DNA from: Scatophagus argus
Taxonomy: Eukaryota > Chordata > Actinopteri > Scatophagidae
Direction of reading: 5' to 3'
Length of the DNA stretch: 64,000 nt
Assembly (NCBI RefSeq): GCF_020382885.2
Contig: NC_058504.1
Span: 13,403,019 to 13,467,018, forward strand
How positions within the stretch are numbered: the first letter of the stretch is position 1; each line of letters starts with the position of its first letter. Made by a program: the position numbers and the translations under genes. Under the pieces are notes generated by a model, which saw only the letters and a program-made list of their open reading frames with translations, made no database searches and was not told where the DNA came from. Of this stretch, positions 1 to 14,769 are shown one piece after another.

Positions 1-3000
1 CAGCTCCTCCTTCTCCTCTTTTAGGAGCTTGTGGATCTGGTTGGACTTGATCCGCTCGCTCATCAGCTTGAAGTTCGCATCGTCTTTCTCTCTGAGCTGC
101 TGCATCAGGCGAATGTTCTGTTCCTGCATGTCCTCGAAGGCCTGTCCAGTCACATCCATCTCGCTCAGCAGTGCGTCCTCCTCCTGCAGAGGGAGCAGGG
201 AGACGACACAGTGTCAAGACAGTGAAAGGAGGCTTTGTTTGTGCGTTAAAAATGAGCAGCTCACACACCTGTTTTGCTATAGAGAGCTTCTTGTTGAGGG
301 TGTCGATCTGCTCCTCCACAGAGCGAATCTTCCTCAGAGCCTCTTCATCTGCCATCTTTTTGCCCTCCCTCCTCTCCCTCTCCTCCAGCTCCCTCAGCCT
401 CTGCCGCAGCTCCTCTCCCTGGAATCAGCATTGTTATTATGGGTTTGCCACACTACAACACCTTAAATAATTACACAGATATCATTATATTGTATAATCA
501 CAAATATTCATAAACCAATTACACATACATTAACTTGTTTACTATGTTCACTTATCTGTGTAAATATTTGTCTGTGGGTGACTTGTCTCTGTAGCATGCA
601 TGTTAATCACCTCTGACTTGGACTTCTTCTCTGCAGCCATGAGCTGGACTTTGTCCCTCTGCTCCTTTGGTGCTGAGCGGTACATGTCCAGCAGCAGCTT
701 CATCTCCCTCTGGGACTCCTGGGCTTTCCTGAAGGCGCACAGTCAAGGTAAGTGGAGTCTTTAACAATGCTATCATGATCAAGGACCATAAGACCATCTT
801 TTCACCCATCTCTCAGTGATAACATTTTTTGTTAACCTGCCATATAACGTGACAAGGGTCGACTATATCACCTGAGCCACAGCTGATGTCTCGTAGAATC
901 ATATGACTTGTGAATTTGGCACCATGTAAAATTAAAAAAAAAAACAAAAAACAAAAAACCTTCCACATTAGAGGCTTACTTGAGTTCTGCTCGGACAATC
1001 TTCAGTTGCTCCATCTCCTTCCTCTTTGACCCGCCAACCACAGACAGTCGCTCCCCAGCGGACTCCTCAGGTTGACTGCTGCTCGATGGCTTCTCTTTCT
1101 CGTCCTTTATCACACCGCTGCTCCCACTACCACGGGTAGACCTCTCTCTCTCCCTGTCCCTCTCTTTCTCCCGCTCTCGATCTTTCTCCTCTTTCTTTAC
1201 AATGTCCTTTTCTTTCTTTTCCTCTTTGTCTTTCTTCTCCTCTTTCTCTTCCTCTTTTAAGGTCGCCTCAGGTTCTACTCCAGGCTCTATTTTCACCGTG
1301 GCTCCTACAGAAAGAAAACAAAGCAAAGTGAAGAAGAAGCTGTCATACAAGACAGTTTTAATACATATTATAATAAAAAATCTATTTGAATTATTTATAT
1401 TTCTAAATAAAAGTGAACAAATATTTCATAGTCATACAACCAGGTGTTAGTTACCGGTGCTGCTGGGTGTGGAGGAGCCGTTGTCAGGCTCTGTCTTGAT
1501 CACAGATTCACCAGAGACCGCTGGGGTGGAAGGAGAGGTGGTCTCATCTTTCACATCCATCTCTGTGCTCGACTGGGACTGGAGGATGGCATTGCCCTTT
1601 GCAGCGCGGACCTACATATGCACCACACGAACGTGTTTTAGTGTGATGTGCTGTCTTGTGCTTAACTATACCCATAAGGCAAAATGAACTATTTAATTTC
1701 TTTTGCAAATGAGAGGTGAACAAGTGAATTTCTCTTCATCCCCAACTGATCTACCTGGTTTAGCTCGGCTTGTGTCTCTCTCAGTCTGATCTTGTATTTC
1801 AACACCTCTCCCTTCATCTGCTGGTTGTGGGTTTGCAGCGTGCTGATCAGGTGACGCATCTCTCTGTTGATGGGACCTGACAGAAAGATGTAGGCAGAGT
1901 AACGTAGGAAAAAAGAAAGCAAGTTAAACATTGTACTGCCTGTTTCAATGGCTTTCATGCACCTCATTCAATATATCGGCCAGAACCTTTTAGTTACCTG
2001 CTTGCTCGTTGGCAGCGAGAGTCTGTTCGAATTCGATGCGCAACATCTCGTACTCCTTCCTGACTTGAGCTAGCGTATCCTCCAGCTGAAACACCTCTGT
2101 GCGGACCTTCCTCTGCAGAGTCACCTCATCATTCTTCACACAGAGGGATGAGAGTAAGAGAAGGACAAATAGTCACACAGACAGAAACTGCCACTCAGAC
2201 ACACAGACACTTACCTCCATGTGCTCCAGCTGTCGAAGCCTCGCTGTCCTTGTAGTGTTGAGGCGAGCACGTGTCTCATCTAACTGAGCCTTAAGGATCA
2301 GGGATTCGTTGTAGAGCACAGAAAATTGCGACTGCAGACAGCGATACTCAGAGGTCTCCTTTACCATGCCCTCTGCTCGACTGAGCAGCTCTGTCTGAGA
2401 GAAACAGAGAGAAAAATTAGTTAGTCCTTTGGTTTAATGCAGCCTTAACAGACATTGTGAAAATGTCTGTTAAAGCTGCATTACAACAAACATATTTGTT
2501 TTCTGAATTGCAGAAATCATACAACCCTACATAATTCCTGGAATTATGCAATCCATTAATGAGTTGTTTCCAAATGAATGCCAAAACAACGGCACGTGAC
2601 AGACAAACACCTTCATGTTGTTGTTCTCCTGAACCACGTTCTGCAGGTCCTGCTGGAGCTTCTGCAGCTCAGTGAGGCGGTTCTCTGCCAGCTCCTTGTT
2701 CTCTTCCATCTCACTATTCATCTCTTCAAACTAAACAAGCAAGAGAAAAAAAAGTCAATAACTGTAAAAAGCATGGTGGAAAGAAAAAAAAACCTGTAAC
2801 TGTTGGTTTCTCTCACTACCTTTCTCTTGTTAATGGTGATGGTCCCACAAACGCTGCTGGCCTCCCCACACACCTTATAGCCTTTGCTGTTCACCTAGGA
2901 TGCAATCAAGAGATTGTCAGAGCACAACTTCAGTATACACATCAGAACAGTTGCACAACATTGTCACAGACAAATGGGACACATGCGGACAAGACACGTC

Positions 3001-4929
3001 CTCACCCTCTCCAATATCTCAATGAGGTGTGCATTCAGTCTGTTCTCTCGCCGGCGGATCTTCTCCATATCCCACTGGAGCTCCTCGATCAGAACCTGCA
3101 GCTCATTGACGCGCTGGTCTGCTTTGTTGGCTGCCCGACCCAGAGCTCGAGACTGGACAAATCAGGAATACAGAGACTTGATACTGCATGCACAAGAGCT
3201 CAGAGAAATGCAATGCGTCTTACGATATTAGTCTGCAACAAAGCAACGGTTACTGCACGATGATAAGTAAAAGAAATACCTAATGAACAATGCACTTGCC
3301 AACTTACTGCACACAGTAAGCCACTGTGCCACAGTATTTTCTGAAATCTATCAGGTATTTATGATATATAAATTCTTCATATAAAGCTCAACTCACCTAA
3401 ATACTCTTACAAATAAAAAGCCTCAATCAGGAACAGAAAAGTCTTGCAAGTTATGGAAGAATTACACTTGAACACACATTTCTGAATCTGATGGCTCCAC
3501 CTGAAGGTGAGCATACAAAGAGTAGGGAAGGATGATTTGTACCTCGCTTGTCATGTGACTGTACTTCTGCTTGAGGTCCTCAGTCAGTTGTCGCAGCCGC
3601 TCATTTTCACTGGTCAGGAGCGAGTTCAGTTTAGAAGCTGCCTGCCATACAGTACCCTCTGGAAAGAAAAGCAGCAATAATAAACACATGGCACGGCTGT
3701 AAACATATTAACTGACTTAACAAATTCTTCCTAAATAAATTTCAGTTTCATCATGTTTCCCTTCATTTTATCTCACCAGCACCAGAGTCCAGCTCTGCTT
3801 TCAGTTGGTCCACAGTGCTCTTCAGACACTCATAGATCTCCACCACATGATTGGCCTGCTTCTGGCTGGACTCCACTCTCTCCAGCAGCTCAGCCTCCAT
3901 CTCCTCGCTGCTACTGCTCGCCAATGTGGCCAAGAAAGAGTTTGAAGCCTCTCCCTGTTGGCCTGAGTGACAAAAGAAAGAAAGAGGGTTTGGGCTTTTT
4001 ATCTCTGGTTTGTTCTTCAAATATCAGCATGTTATTGCTTCCAATGTCACAATTCCACATGAGCTCAGTCTGTACCTCTGTCCTTGGTCCTCTCCTGGTT
4101 GGAGTCACCATCAGGCTCTGGAGTTTCTGGCTTGAGGCTCCGTCCCTCAGCTGCCTGAGATTTCTCAGGTTCGCTGCTTGCTTGGTCATAACGCCTAATA
4201 ATCAGTTGAATGTTTTCATCAAACTGTGAAAGAGAGAATGGCATCCCATTACAAATCTTTGATTTTTAGAGGAGAGGAGACTTGAACAACAGATGATTAA
4301 CTAATTTTTGTTTTTGCTTCTTGGTCTAAAACTCGTTTACCTGGTTCCAATATCTATTAAGGATCAGTAGACTAGCATCATCGGTGGCCTGTCGGGTCTC
4401 CAGTCTTTCAATTCGCTCTCGCAACTCATCCTCAATCACCTGCAAACCAACAAGCCAATGAATGAACCTCTCTCCAAACACAAGTGCAGCTTCCTGTGTG
4501 TATGTTTATGAAGAGCTATAAACAAACACTGGACATTTACCTGTCTTTGATCAAGAGCTTCCCCCAACTTGCGGTTCTTAGCTTGGAGAGCTTTGATGTC
4601 TTGTTCTTCCTGAAAAAGAATTGACTGATTGAAGAACTGATTTGGCTATGAGCACAAAAAGAAAGTGCAGCCAAACCAACAAATGGTTTGCCGAGGTGAA
4701 GTGAATAAATACAGTATATTAACAGAATAGTGGAAAATATAGGAGGATGGGTACTCACTGAATTAGACACTCCTCCAAGTTTGATGACCGTCTCCACCGC
4801 GGTGCTCCCCCCGGCAGCGGAGCTGACACCGGGTCCTCCGTCCTCTCCTTCCCTGTCCCTTCGCTTTTCTGGAGGTGCACCGGAGGAAGAGGAACCGCTC
4901 GGGTCAGCTGGACGCTTCTGCCCCGACAT
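1..4929 (-). CDS. rnf40: BRE1-type E3 ubiquitin ligase, RNF40 (RNF20 paralogue), C-terminus missing
   Basis: Multi-exon minus-strand gene. BRE1 enzymes monoubiquitinate histone H2B in the nucleus, as an RNF20/RNF40 complex. The start codon at 4927-4929 opens with [12 protein letters not shown], followed by a Glu/Gly-rich stretch and [11 protein letters not shown], the usual BRE1 N-terminus. Early exons are 4759-4929, 4541-4609, 4341-4439, about 4075-4223 and about 3777-3962. Downstream exons encode family blocks such as [82 protein letters not shown] and [16 protein letters not shown], all in predicted coiled coil. A Lys/Glu/Arg-rich low-complexity linker occupies about 994-1306. The gene runs off the left edge after [11 protein letters not shown], so the last coiled coil and the RING finger are not in the window. 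RNF40 is preferred to RNF20 because the next gene is an aldolase A, but the two paralogues are hard to separate by eye. Confidence 0.88.
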
Positions 4930-5400
4930 CCTCAGACTCCTGAAACAAACGCAGAGAGAAAGAGAAAAAGCAGAATGTGACTGATCAACAACGCTGTGGA
5001 CTGTTACCGGTAACGCTGGTTAGGATCAGATGGCTGAATAAACGACAAAGATACGCTGTGTTACATATATAGGGTAGCTAACGTTAAGAGGTCAAACATA
5101 ACTACCTTAATGTTTACTCCCAAACCTTGTTCATCTAGCTAAGTAACGATCAGTCGAAACAAATACACACACAAAATGATTTGTTGCCTTTTACATGCTG
5201 AGCAAGCTGCCTGAATATGTCATTCTAACAGTTACTGTTAGGCTAACGTTAGCCATTTGCTAACGCCAGGTTTAAGTGATGTAGACGTTCAGGAGAACTC
5301 AAATCAGACCAGACAGTGCATTTACGTTGACATGTTGTCAATATCAGTCGTATCTCACCGAAGCCTTACCGCTTTCAATGCAACGAGTTTTATAATGTAC
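4930..5400 (-). promoter_or_regulatory. rnf40 5' UTR intron and probable promoter region
   Basis: A polypyrimidine-AG acceptor (GTTTGTTTCAG on the minus strand) lies a few bases upstream of the rnf40 start codon, so the 5' UTR is probably spliced. Candidate noncoding-exon donors (GTAAGG and GTGAGA) occur near 5360-5372 on the minus strand. No TATA box is evident. The transcription start is not determined. Confidence 0.4.
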
Positions 5401-6599
5401 TAAGAAAGTATGTCTGTGCCTGTTGTTGTTGCGGCGGCTTGCCTGTCGGAAAAGGAAGTGTTAATAGTCTGCGTGGGACCATTCTCAGCTGACATTGCGC
5501 CACCTTTCGACTTGGAGGAGATCGCACTCTGTTCAACGTTCCGGGGGTGGCAGGTGGCGGGTGGCACACACACACACACAAAACTTTTCCATGAAGTCAA
5601 ATGCTGATAGACCATTACTGATGGCACATTCATAAACCTGTGTTTAGCACAAAGACCCAAAAGCCAACAGTACATCTATTACTGAAATATTGCCAAGGCT
5701 CAGGTTTACTACTCAGTGGTGATTTGGTGATGGCTGTGGTATTAGATAATTCAGGACCCAGTTGATATTATACGTTAGTGGTGTACATTCACAAACAAAC
5801 CTTAGGTGTGTGCTTAATAATATAAAGTTACTCGATCCAAGTAACTTCATATTATAACCTAAGAAAGTGGAAGCCTTGCAGATGAATCAAGACAGAAGTT
5901 TGTATTGCACATGGATCACTTCCTTTTACTGAAAGTACTGACACAAATTCGGCATGTCCTAATCTCACCAATATGACATAACTGTGTTGCTGCAGTTTTG
6001 GATTGCAACACCTGGACACACTGGAGCAATTATTTGGTAATAAAAACATTAAATATTTAAGTTATTCCACTGACCTTCTTTTTCTCAGTCATGCCTTCAT
6101 ATATCATGCCTTTATATAAAAGGAGGCTCGTGGACAGAGAATGATCTCTGATAAGCTCCATTAAGGAGTGCACTACACAGGGTGCAGAGTCCAGCTTATG
6201 TAAAAGCTTGCTCGTCATTATTTGTGAGTTACAGGTCCATTCCAGCCTGTTGGTTCCAATGTTCCAATCTGTTGAGGTCACTTGTGGACTTGTGAGAGCA
6301 TTACAAACATCCCTAGAAGTTCTTTTTGGGCCATTTTCTGCAATCAGTATGAGGCCTGTTTTTGCATGACGTGCTTGACAAGCAACGTGATGCATAAGGC
6401 GAGTACAGAAGCATGACAGCATGAGTAAGCAAGTTTTGCTCTGGTAGCTTAACTGAGAGCACATTTGTGTCTAATAAACAAACTACAGGCTAAAACTTGC
6501 TTTTATAAGTTTCCTTACATTTATATTACTTTTGAAAGTGAATCAGTGACAATTGCAATGGCGTAATATAAAAGATTCTCCTGGTGCAAACCAACAGGG
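5401..6599. other. Intergenic DNA between rnf40 and aldoab
   Basis: This stretch separates two divergently transcribed genes. It contains a short CA run near 5569-5580. A 135-codon minus-strand open frame (6057-6464) matches no family I recognise and looks like chance or decayed repeat. No RNA gene or conserved coding exon was seen. Confidence 0.4.
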
Positions 6600-7066
6600 A
6601 CTTTAATGTCATTGCATTCTAAATACACAGAGTTCTGTGGCTACAACAGTTGCCACTTTTTTGGGAAGGCTTTCCACAAGATTTTAAAGTTTTTCTGTGG
6701 AAATTTTTGCCCATTCATGCAGCAGAGCATATGTGAGGTCAGGCTGCTGATGTTGGACCAAAAGGCCTGACTCACAGTCTCTGTTCCAGTTCATCCCAAA
6801 GGTGTTGGATGGGGTTGAGATCAGGGTTCTGCGTGGGCCAGTAACATTCTTCCACACAAAACTCATCCAACCATGTCTTTATGGACTTTGCTTTGTGCAC
6901 TGGGGCATGGCCTCCCCCAAACTGTTGCCACAAAGTTGGAAGTGTAGCATTGTCCAAAATGTCTTGGTATGCTGAAGAATTAAGATTTCCCCTGACTCAC
7001 TAAGGAGCCTAGCCCAGCCCCTGACATACAGCCCCATGTCTGGATACTTTTGTCTAAATATGCAGT
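6600..7066 (-). mobile_element. Decayed Tc1/mariner-type transposon fragment
   Basis: On the minus strand, 6772-6957 encodes VHKAKSIKTWLDEF, then PTQNPDLNPIQHLWDELEQRL spread over the frame. This is the C-terminal catalytic block of Tc1-family transposases, where the DLNPIEHLWDELE motif carries the last acidic residue. The reading frame is broken on both sides and the N-terminal DNA-binding half is absent. The right flank near 7036-7066 (TGGATACTTTTGTCTAAATA) resembles the terminal inverted repeat of fish Tc1-like elements. The matching left terminus was not found, so the left limit is approximate. Confidence 0.6.
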
Positions 7067-7619
7067 ATATATAATATTCATACATATATGATATACAGGA
7101 GTTCAAGAAAAGATTTGATTAAATTTAATTAAGCAAAGGAGAGAGTTTTCCATACATTAGTGCCAGTTAACATAAATATTAAAGTAACAAATTCTGCACA
7201 CCATTCAGGGGTCATTGGAAATGAAAAGCTGTAACTGTTCTCTACCACATCCTGCTGTGATTGACTCTTTATCCAGAACAATGAAACAAAGAAACCTGAA
7301 CTTCAACATTGCATAGCAGGCCTCTCGCATTACATTTCAACACTTACTCAGGGTGAAGCAAGGGTGATAAAACCAAAAAAGAAAAGTGTGATTCGTGCAT
7401 GATCGCTGCAGACTTTTACAACTGGACTGACGACACACGCTGTTCCCCTTCTTGTTTATAACTCATCCGCCTAACTTCTGTTATCAGCCGAAAGACCACA
7501 AAGGTGCATTGATACCACGAAGCACGCCAACACCACCCTTGTTTGTCTGTGCGGGCCAATTGCGTTACCGGAGGGTGTCACACGCCCCGCCACGCCACGA
7601 GCACCTCCTCCACAGCACC
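7067..7619. other. Intergenic DNA upstream of aldoab
   Basis: No gene or repeat family is recognised here. It probably includes distal promoter sequence of aldoab. The short plus-strand open frame at 7452-7679 has no family resemblance. Confidence 0.35.
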
Positions 7620-7743
7620 AAGCAGGCATTAAATACAGCTCAGTGCGCCTTGCTCGTCCTTCTCAATCAGACCAATTAGTGTCCAGTGGCTGTAGAAGCT
7701 CATTGTCACTTCTGTTGCCGTCGCTGTTTGACAGAGCGCTCAA
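7620..7743 (+). promoter_or_regulatory. Probable aldoab core promoter and noncoding first exon
   Basis: A TATA-like TTAAATA occurs near 7628-7634. A good splice donor follows at 7744 (CTCAA, then GTAAGAC). The coding exon at 8381 is preceded by a clean acceptor (CTTCTAG), so a noncoding exon 1 ending near 7743 is the simplest reading. Aldolase A genes commonly have a noncoding first exon. The transcription start is inferred, not seen. Confidence 0.45.
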
Positions 7744-8380
7744 GTAAGACGCATTTTAAAGTTTTCGGCTTTTTGCATGTTCTTGCTGTTGCTGATTTCT
7801 AGTTTTTGTTTTCCCCGAAAAGTGGACTGAACCATTTCGCCTGGTTTCTGCAACGTTTACGCGTTCGGTGATCCTCATGTTGGAAGTAGCGTTGCTCTTA
7901 TGGATTTGAGCTGCAAGTGTTCAAAAGTCAGAGCTTTGCAAAACTAGATAACATAATGGGTTGTTGTGTCTGCAAGCTCGAATTGATAATTTGGGATGTT
8001 TAAACTTTTTTGTTTTGCAGCGCTGCTGGTGGTTTTAGTTGTTATGATGATTGCCAACGCATTTTGTTCGCTAAAGTGGCCAAAATGAAATTGGGTTTAT
8101 GGACATAAGATAGACACGTTTACGTTCACTGTTTTCAGACTATGCGTGTGATTTTAAATTCTTTGCCGTGACATGCTGTTAACCACTAAGTGTTGCATAT
8201 TCAGTCAGGACTTATCCGTTTGAAGGCCAAAGTTCAGCCACGCAGGCCAAATATTTACAGAGGTGGCGTAAGCGAGGCAGGAAGTCAGGCTCATTTTGTT
8301 AGATGGAAAACGAGATTAAGTCTTCCTCGTTCCTAAGTTGTTTCTGATTACCTGTGAATAACTTGTTTCTGTCTTCTAGG

Positions 8381-10373
<1,993 letters not shown>

Positions 10374-10527
10374 ATACTGTGAACAATAAAAAAAAAAATG
10401 ATTACCAAATTTCACATGGACCAAACAAGAAGACATTCCTCTGCTGGAATACCCTCTCCCTCAGACTGCCAACAGCAATCCATAACAATGTTGTACTACT
10501 GTTTGTCTACTCAATGAAATGGATGGA

Positions 10528-10533
10528 AATAAA
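10528..10533 (+). terminator. aldoab polyadenylation signal
   Basis: Canonical AATAAA about 155 bases after the aldoab stop. An earlier AATAAA overlaps an A-rich run near 10383. Either could be used. Confidence 0.5.
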
Positions 10534-10559
10534 TTAAGTGAATGGTGACTGTGCCATTG

Positions 10560-11571
10560 CATTATTTATCATGGTTTTGATTCCGATGCCTCAATTTTCA
10601 AAGCCGAGCCCACAGCAGCAGAGTTTTGCCTCTTTTCAACAATATAGATGCAACACACAAGTCAAAATCACTAGCATGAGTATGCATAAAAAAAAAAAAC
10701 AACTAGGATGATGCCCAAGTGTCAAGGGACATGCTGAAAACTTAAAAAGAAACAATCCAGTGATTTAAAATGAAAACTAAAGGAGTTGGTACAAAATTCA
10801 ATACAGGATTAGCACTGAAGTAGAACTTCCAACAAGCCAACAGTCAGGTGAATTTTTTAGGTGACAAATTAACTGGCAAACAATGGCAACAGCTTTCTGA
10901 GCAGGCTCTTTATTTTTCAGTTGTGTAGATGAACATACATGAACTGTAATAAGTTAGTGTACACATGAACTGAAGTTATGAGCTTGAAACAGATGCGCTG
11001 GATGGATGTCATCTCAGCATTTCGGTTCACCTGTAACTTCTTTATTGTCAGTATATTTTTACATATTAAGCGTGTTAAAATATAAATGTATTAAAATATA
11101 GTCATTTCTTTAAAAAAAAAATCTGAAATTACAAAATTATGTGCTGTCTTGTAAACAAAACACAGAAGCAACATCTGCTCATTCATCCAAAGCCACATGG
11201 TGAAATGCCTGCCGTTAAGTGTGTACAGAGGTTCACATTGACCACCAGAAGCTGCAGATAGAGTCTAAACTAAGCCTCTGTTAAGATTCAGGTTCAGGTT
11301 AAGATTACATTAAGATTAGGTAATATTATGTCACAGCGGAGTTAGTCAGTTGACTTCATTAACGGGTATATAGAATGTTGGATTGCTTTAATTTAAAGTA
11401 ACATAACATAAGTAAGTGTTTACTGACCCATACAATAAGTACACGTGAGCCTGGCTGTGTGTATGTAAAGTGCTGTAAGCGGAATAATGACAAGCTTGGT
11501 GTGCTGCAGCAAAACCAATCTTAGTTACTGTAAAAATAACAAAACAAAACAAAAAAATACTTGCAAAGGTT
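10560..11571. other. Convergent 3' region between aldoab and the MS4A-like gene
   Basis: AT-rich noncoding DNA between two genes transcribed toward each other. It most likely holds the 3' UTR of the minus-strand MS4A-like gene. No repeat family was recognised. Confidence 0.35.
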
Positions 11572-13607
11572 TTAGTTTGATGTTGTGTCACTCTGTGGTG
11601 CCGAGGTGTGCTGGACAATAACCTGTTGAAGAAGATATGTAAAAGGTACAGGTTAGTCAAGGTGGACTGGAAGGCAATAAAAAGTCAACACACAACTTGT
11701 GAATAATATTATTAGTTATCTCTATGGTTTTAGACAGCTCTTGGGTTGCTAGAAAGTCCCATTTAGATTGTTTCTAATATGAAAACTTTTTTTTTTAATT
11801 CAAAATGTTATCATTATTTTGTAAATACAGTTCTGTTTTGTCTGCTCATTAATGCTGTCTGCCTCTTTTAATCTAATTGAGTTTTTTCTATTTAAATAAA
11901 TGTTAAATTGAAAAACGTTAAAATAAAAAAAAAATGTTGATTTGTCTTCAGTCAGGGACTCTTAGTGAAGATTTCTTACAAGAAGGTGAAGATTAAATCA
12001 ACTCTCGCATTGCTGATTTGTTTGGATTCAAGAGGGAGGATATGTTTTCCGTTAACTGTAGCTCAGGGTCAGAAGATAAGTTTGAGGGGTTGGTTGACAA
12101 CATTTATGCTAACAAAATGTATTTCTTAAACTTTTTAGTCACATTTCCATTGTAGAAGAAATGTTTTGTTCTCGTGAAATACAAATAAGACAAATAAAAT
12201 CAGCGACTAGTGACAAAGGGGTGCACGTGAACATTGCTTTCTTTTAAGGGGTCACAAGCCAAAAGGTTTGGGGAACCACAGGCCTCAAGGGCTTTGGAAA
12301 GCACATACACAACATTTTTCTTTACTTCTCTCTCATTAATTGTGTTTTGCCATTCAAGTCTTTATTTATGGTTCAAAACTATTCTTTGTATATTCTTATT
12401 TACTCTCTGCAACTTTTATGCTGGTCACACACACCTCCATCCAAAAGGTTAAGTCATAATTGTCATAATTAGGAGTGTGTGTGAAAGAGCGAGTGAAAGG
12501 TAACAGTTAAAAAAAAGAAAGCTTTACCTGAGTGTGTGTGGACTTCAGAGCTAAACGTGCCACAGCACACAAGAAAATGAGGAGCGCAGACACACACAGA
12601 GAGGAAGTGAACAGTATGGCTTCAATACTGAAAAGCTGGGGCGAAGGCAAAAGAAGACAACAATGAAGTCAGTCACATATTGTGAAAATGTTCATCTGTT
12701 CACTCTAAAAAAAAAAAAAAGTGCTACAACTCACTTGGTTTGAAGACCGGTATGAAAGGAAGATATAATGGGAGAAGCAGTATAGCCTGTAGACAACAGA
12801 GACTACGATTCCAAACAGAGAAACCACATACATGGCCAAGCACACAGTCACCTGGGAAAGAAAAGTCCAACAAGATCAGGTGAGTTACTGGAAATAGAAG
12901 AAAGACTGAAGGTGACTAAACAAAGTTAAACACTATAAAAGTAGAGCATAAAAACACAATAGACCTACCATCTTCTTGGATGGATGTACCTCAGTGTAGA
13001 TAGACAGGTTTCCACAGACAAGAAACTTCAAAACAACAAAGATTCACTTAATTTTCCTTTATCATCACCCAAATGCATTATAATAACCTCAGCCTTATTC
13101 ACATGCCACATTCATCATCACGGCAGCTGGGGAAGGAACTGAAGCTCTTCTGTGCTGGTGTGGACATTTTTATTTGAGTCAGCTATTGAGTCAACTAATT
13201 AACTAATAGATCAGATAGTGCATGTGTTTTTAAAGGAAAAAACACAGTATGAGCCAAATATTATGTACCAGAAGTCCCTGCCAGTAGGGAATGTAGATTA
13301 CGCAAGAAGTCAGCACACTCTCACGGGTCAGGTGAAGCCCCATCAGGAGCTCTGCGCAGCCAAAGACCACAATAACAATCTGTGAGGGTGAAGAGGAAGG
13401 ATGCATTTAGGTACAACTCTCTGTGTATATGTCTGTTTAATATCTTGTGCTACTGGATCGCTGTGTTACCCCAAGACTTCTGGGTTCCCTCTGGACAAAG
13501 CGATGCAGAGGCTTGCTGGACATCTGTACCTCCTGATTCTCATTCCCGTTTGTGTTCTCTGTGGATGTTGAAGCAGCGCCTTCCATTGCCTGTAGACTGT
13601 GCACCAT
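11572..13607 (-). CDS. CD20/MS4A-like four-transmembrane protein
   Basis: Six minus-strand exons with matched splice sites (13470-13607, 13269-13379, 12969-13025, 12735-12851, 12528-12635, 11572-11622) join in frame to 193 residues. The cytoplasmic N-terminus ends FVQREPRSLG, like the EPKVLG motif before the first membrane span in MS4A proteins. Hydrophobic segments follow: IVIVVFGCAELLMGLHL; CVIYIPYWQGLLFLVCGNLSI (matching the MS4A pattern YPFWGG..F..SG.LS); VCLAMYVVSLFGIVVSVVY; and ILFTSSLCVSALLIFLCAVA. The C-terminal tail is short. MS4A proteins act as membrane adaptors or channel-like tetraspans in immune and sensory cells. An upstream in-frame ATG at 13653-13655 could extend the start; the chosen ATG has the better context. 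The exact orthologue is not recognised, and a TMEM176-type protein is the alternative. Confidence 0.72.
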
Positions 13608-13659
13608 GTTTAGTTGTGAGAGGAGAGAACAAGAATAAATCAATCCGATAAACACCCTC

Positions 13660-14769
13660 CCCTCTACAGCTAGATAGACTATATTGAAAGTCTACTAAGC
13701 AGTAATTAGTTCTAAAGAATGCAATGTATTGTATTTATATTCACAAAAATATGAAGTAACCGACCTTGTATTAGTTTTTCATGCAGAGAAGTGATGTGCG
13801 TAATAACGGGAAGGGAAAGTTCTGGGTGGACAAAGGAAGTGAGGAAATTTGAGAGTTTAGCCTGTTTTTTCATTAGGGGGAGGAGCTGAACACTTTACAG
13901 GCTACAGGCTGAGGTTCTTCATCACAACAATATTCACTCAGCCAGAGTCACATTCAAATCCCACTGAGATCTGTGTGGAAATCCAGTTTCTAAAGTTCAT
14001 TAAACACAACAGCAAACCTTTGACGGCTTTCTTTTTTATATATATACAAGAAACTCATCCTAACATGAGACTATGGCTCTCTGAGCTTAGTGATGACAGG
14101 GGGAAACGTTTATATTTGCATTTCAAATTAATTAGTTTGCTTTTTTCCTCAATAATCTGGGACAAATATTTCTTGCCACACTAAATTCCTCACTCCTCAG
14201 GTTAAAACTTCCTTTCCACGGGGGACGTCAAGAATCTGTTTCATGTTTCCAGATGGGTGTCACCATCAAATAATTTTCTGATAAGTTGATAATAATGATG
14301 ATAATTATAATTAGTTTAGTTAGACTAAAGTTAGTTAAGACTAGATTAGTAAGTCCTGGACTTAGATTTTTGTCTTGTATATATTTTATAAATATATCAG
14401 AACTTGAACGTGAAATAAACCAATCCAAATGTTACTTTAATTTGATCTTACTCTCAAAAACAGCCTTTTCAGATGTGAAAAACGTGATATTTATTAATTC
14501 ATAATTCATTCATTTGTTGAAAGTACAGTCATTAATTGCACAGAGGCAGAGTCACAGGTATTAAAAATATCTATATAAATAATATATTAAAATACCGCTA
14601 AGAAAACAACACTGAAGATGGTGATACATCAAAATACCAGCAGATCATATTAAATATTGTTCATCCATTAGAAACTTTGCACAAAATAAACAAGAGGTAT
14701 TCTCAGGTGTGTCCTCATTGTGTCGATGTTTTGAGGCACACTGCACCACAGTGTTGCCTTCCTGTTGGT
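13660..14769. other. Intergenic DNA between the MS4A-like gene and tmco6
   Basis: This holds the 5' flank of the MS4A-like gene and probably the 3' UTR of tmco6, both on the minus strand. It is AT-rich. No coding exon or named repeat was seen. Confidence 0.35.

Noticed and set aside
6057-6464. 135-codon minus-strand frame in the rnf40-aldoab interval
   Set aside because: No recognised family, no splice context and a low-quality composition; probably chance.
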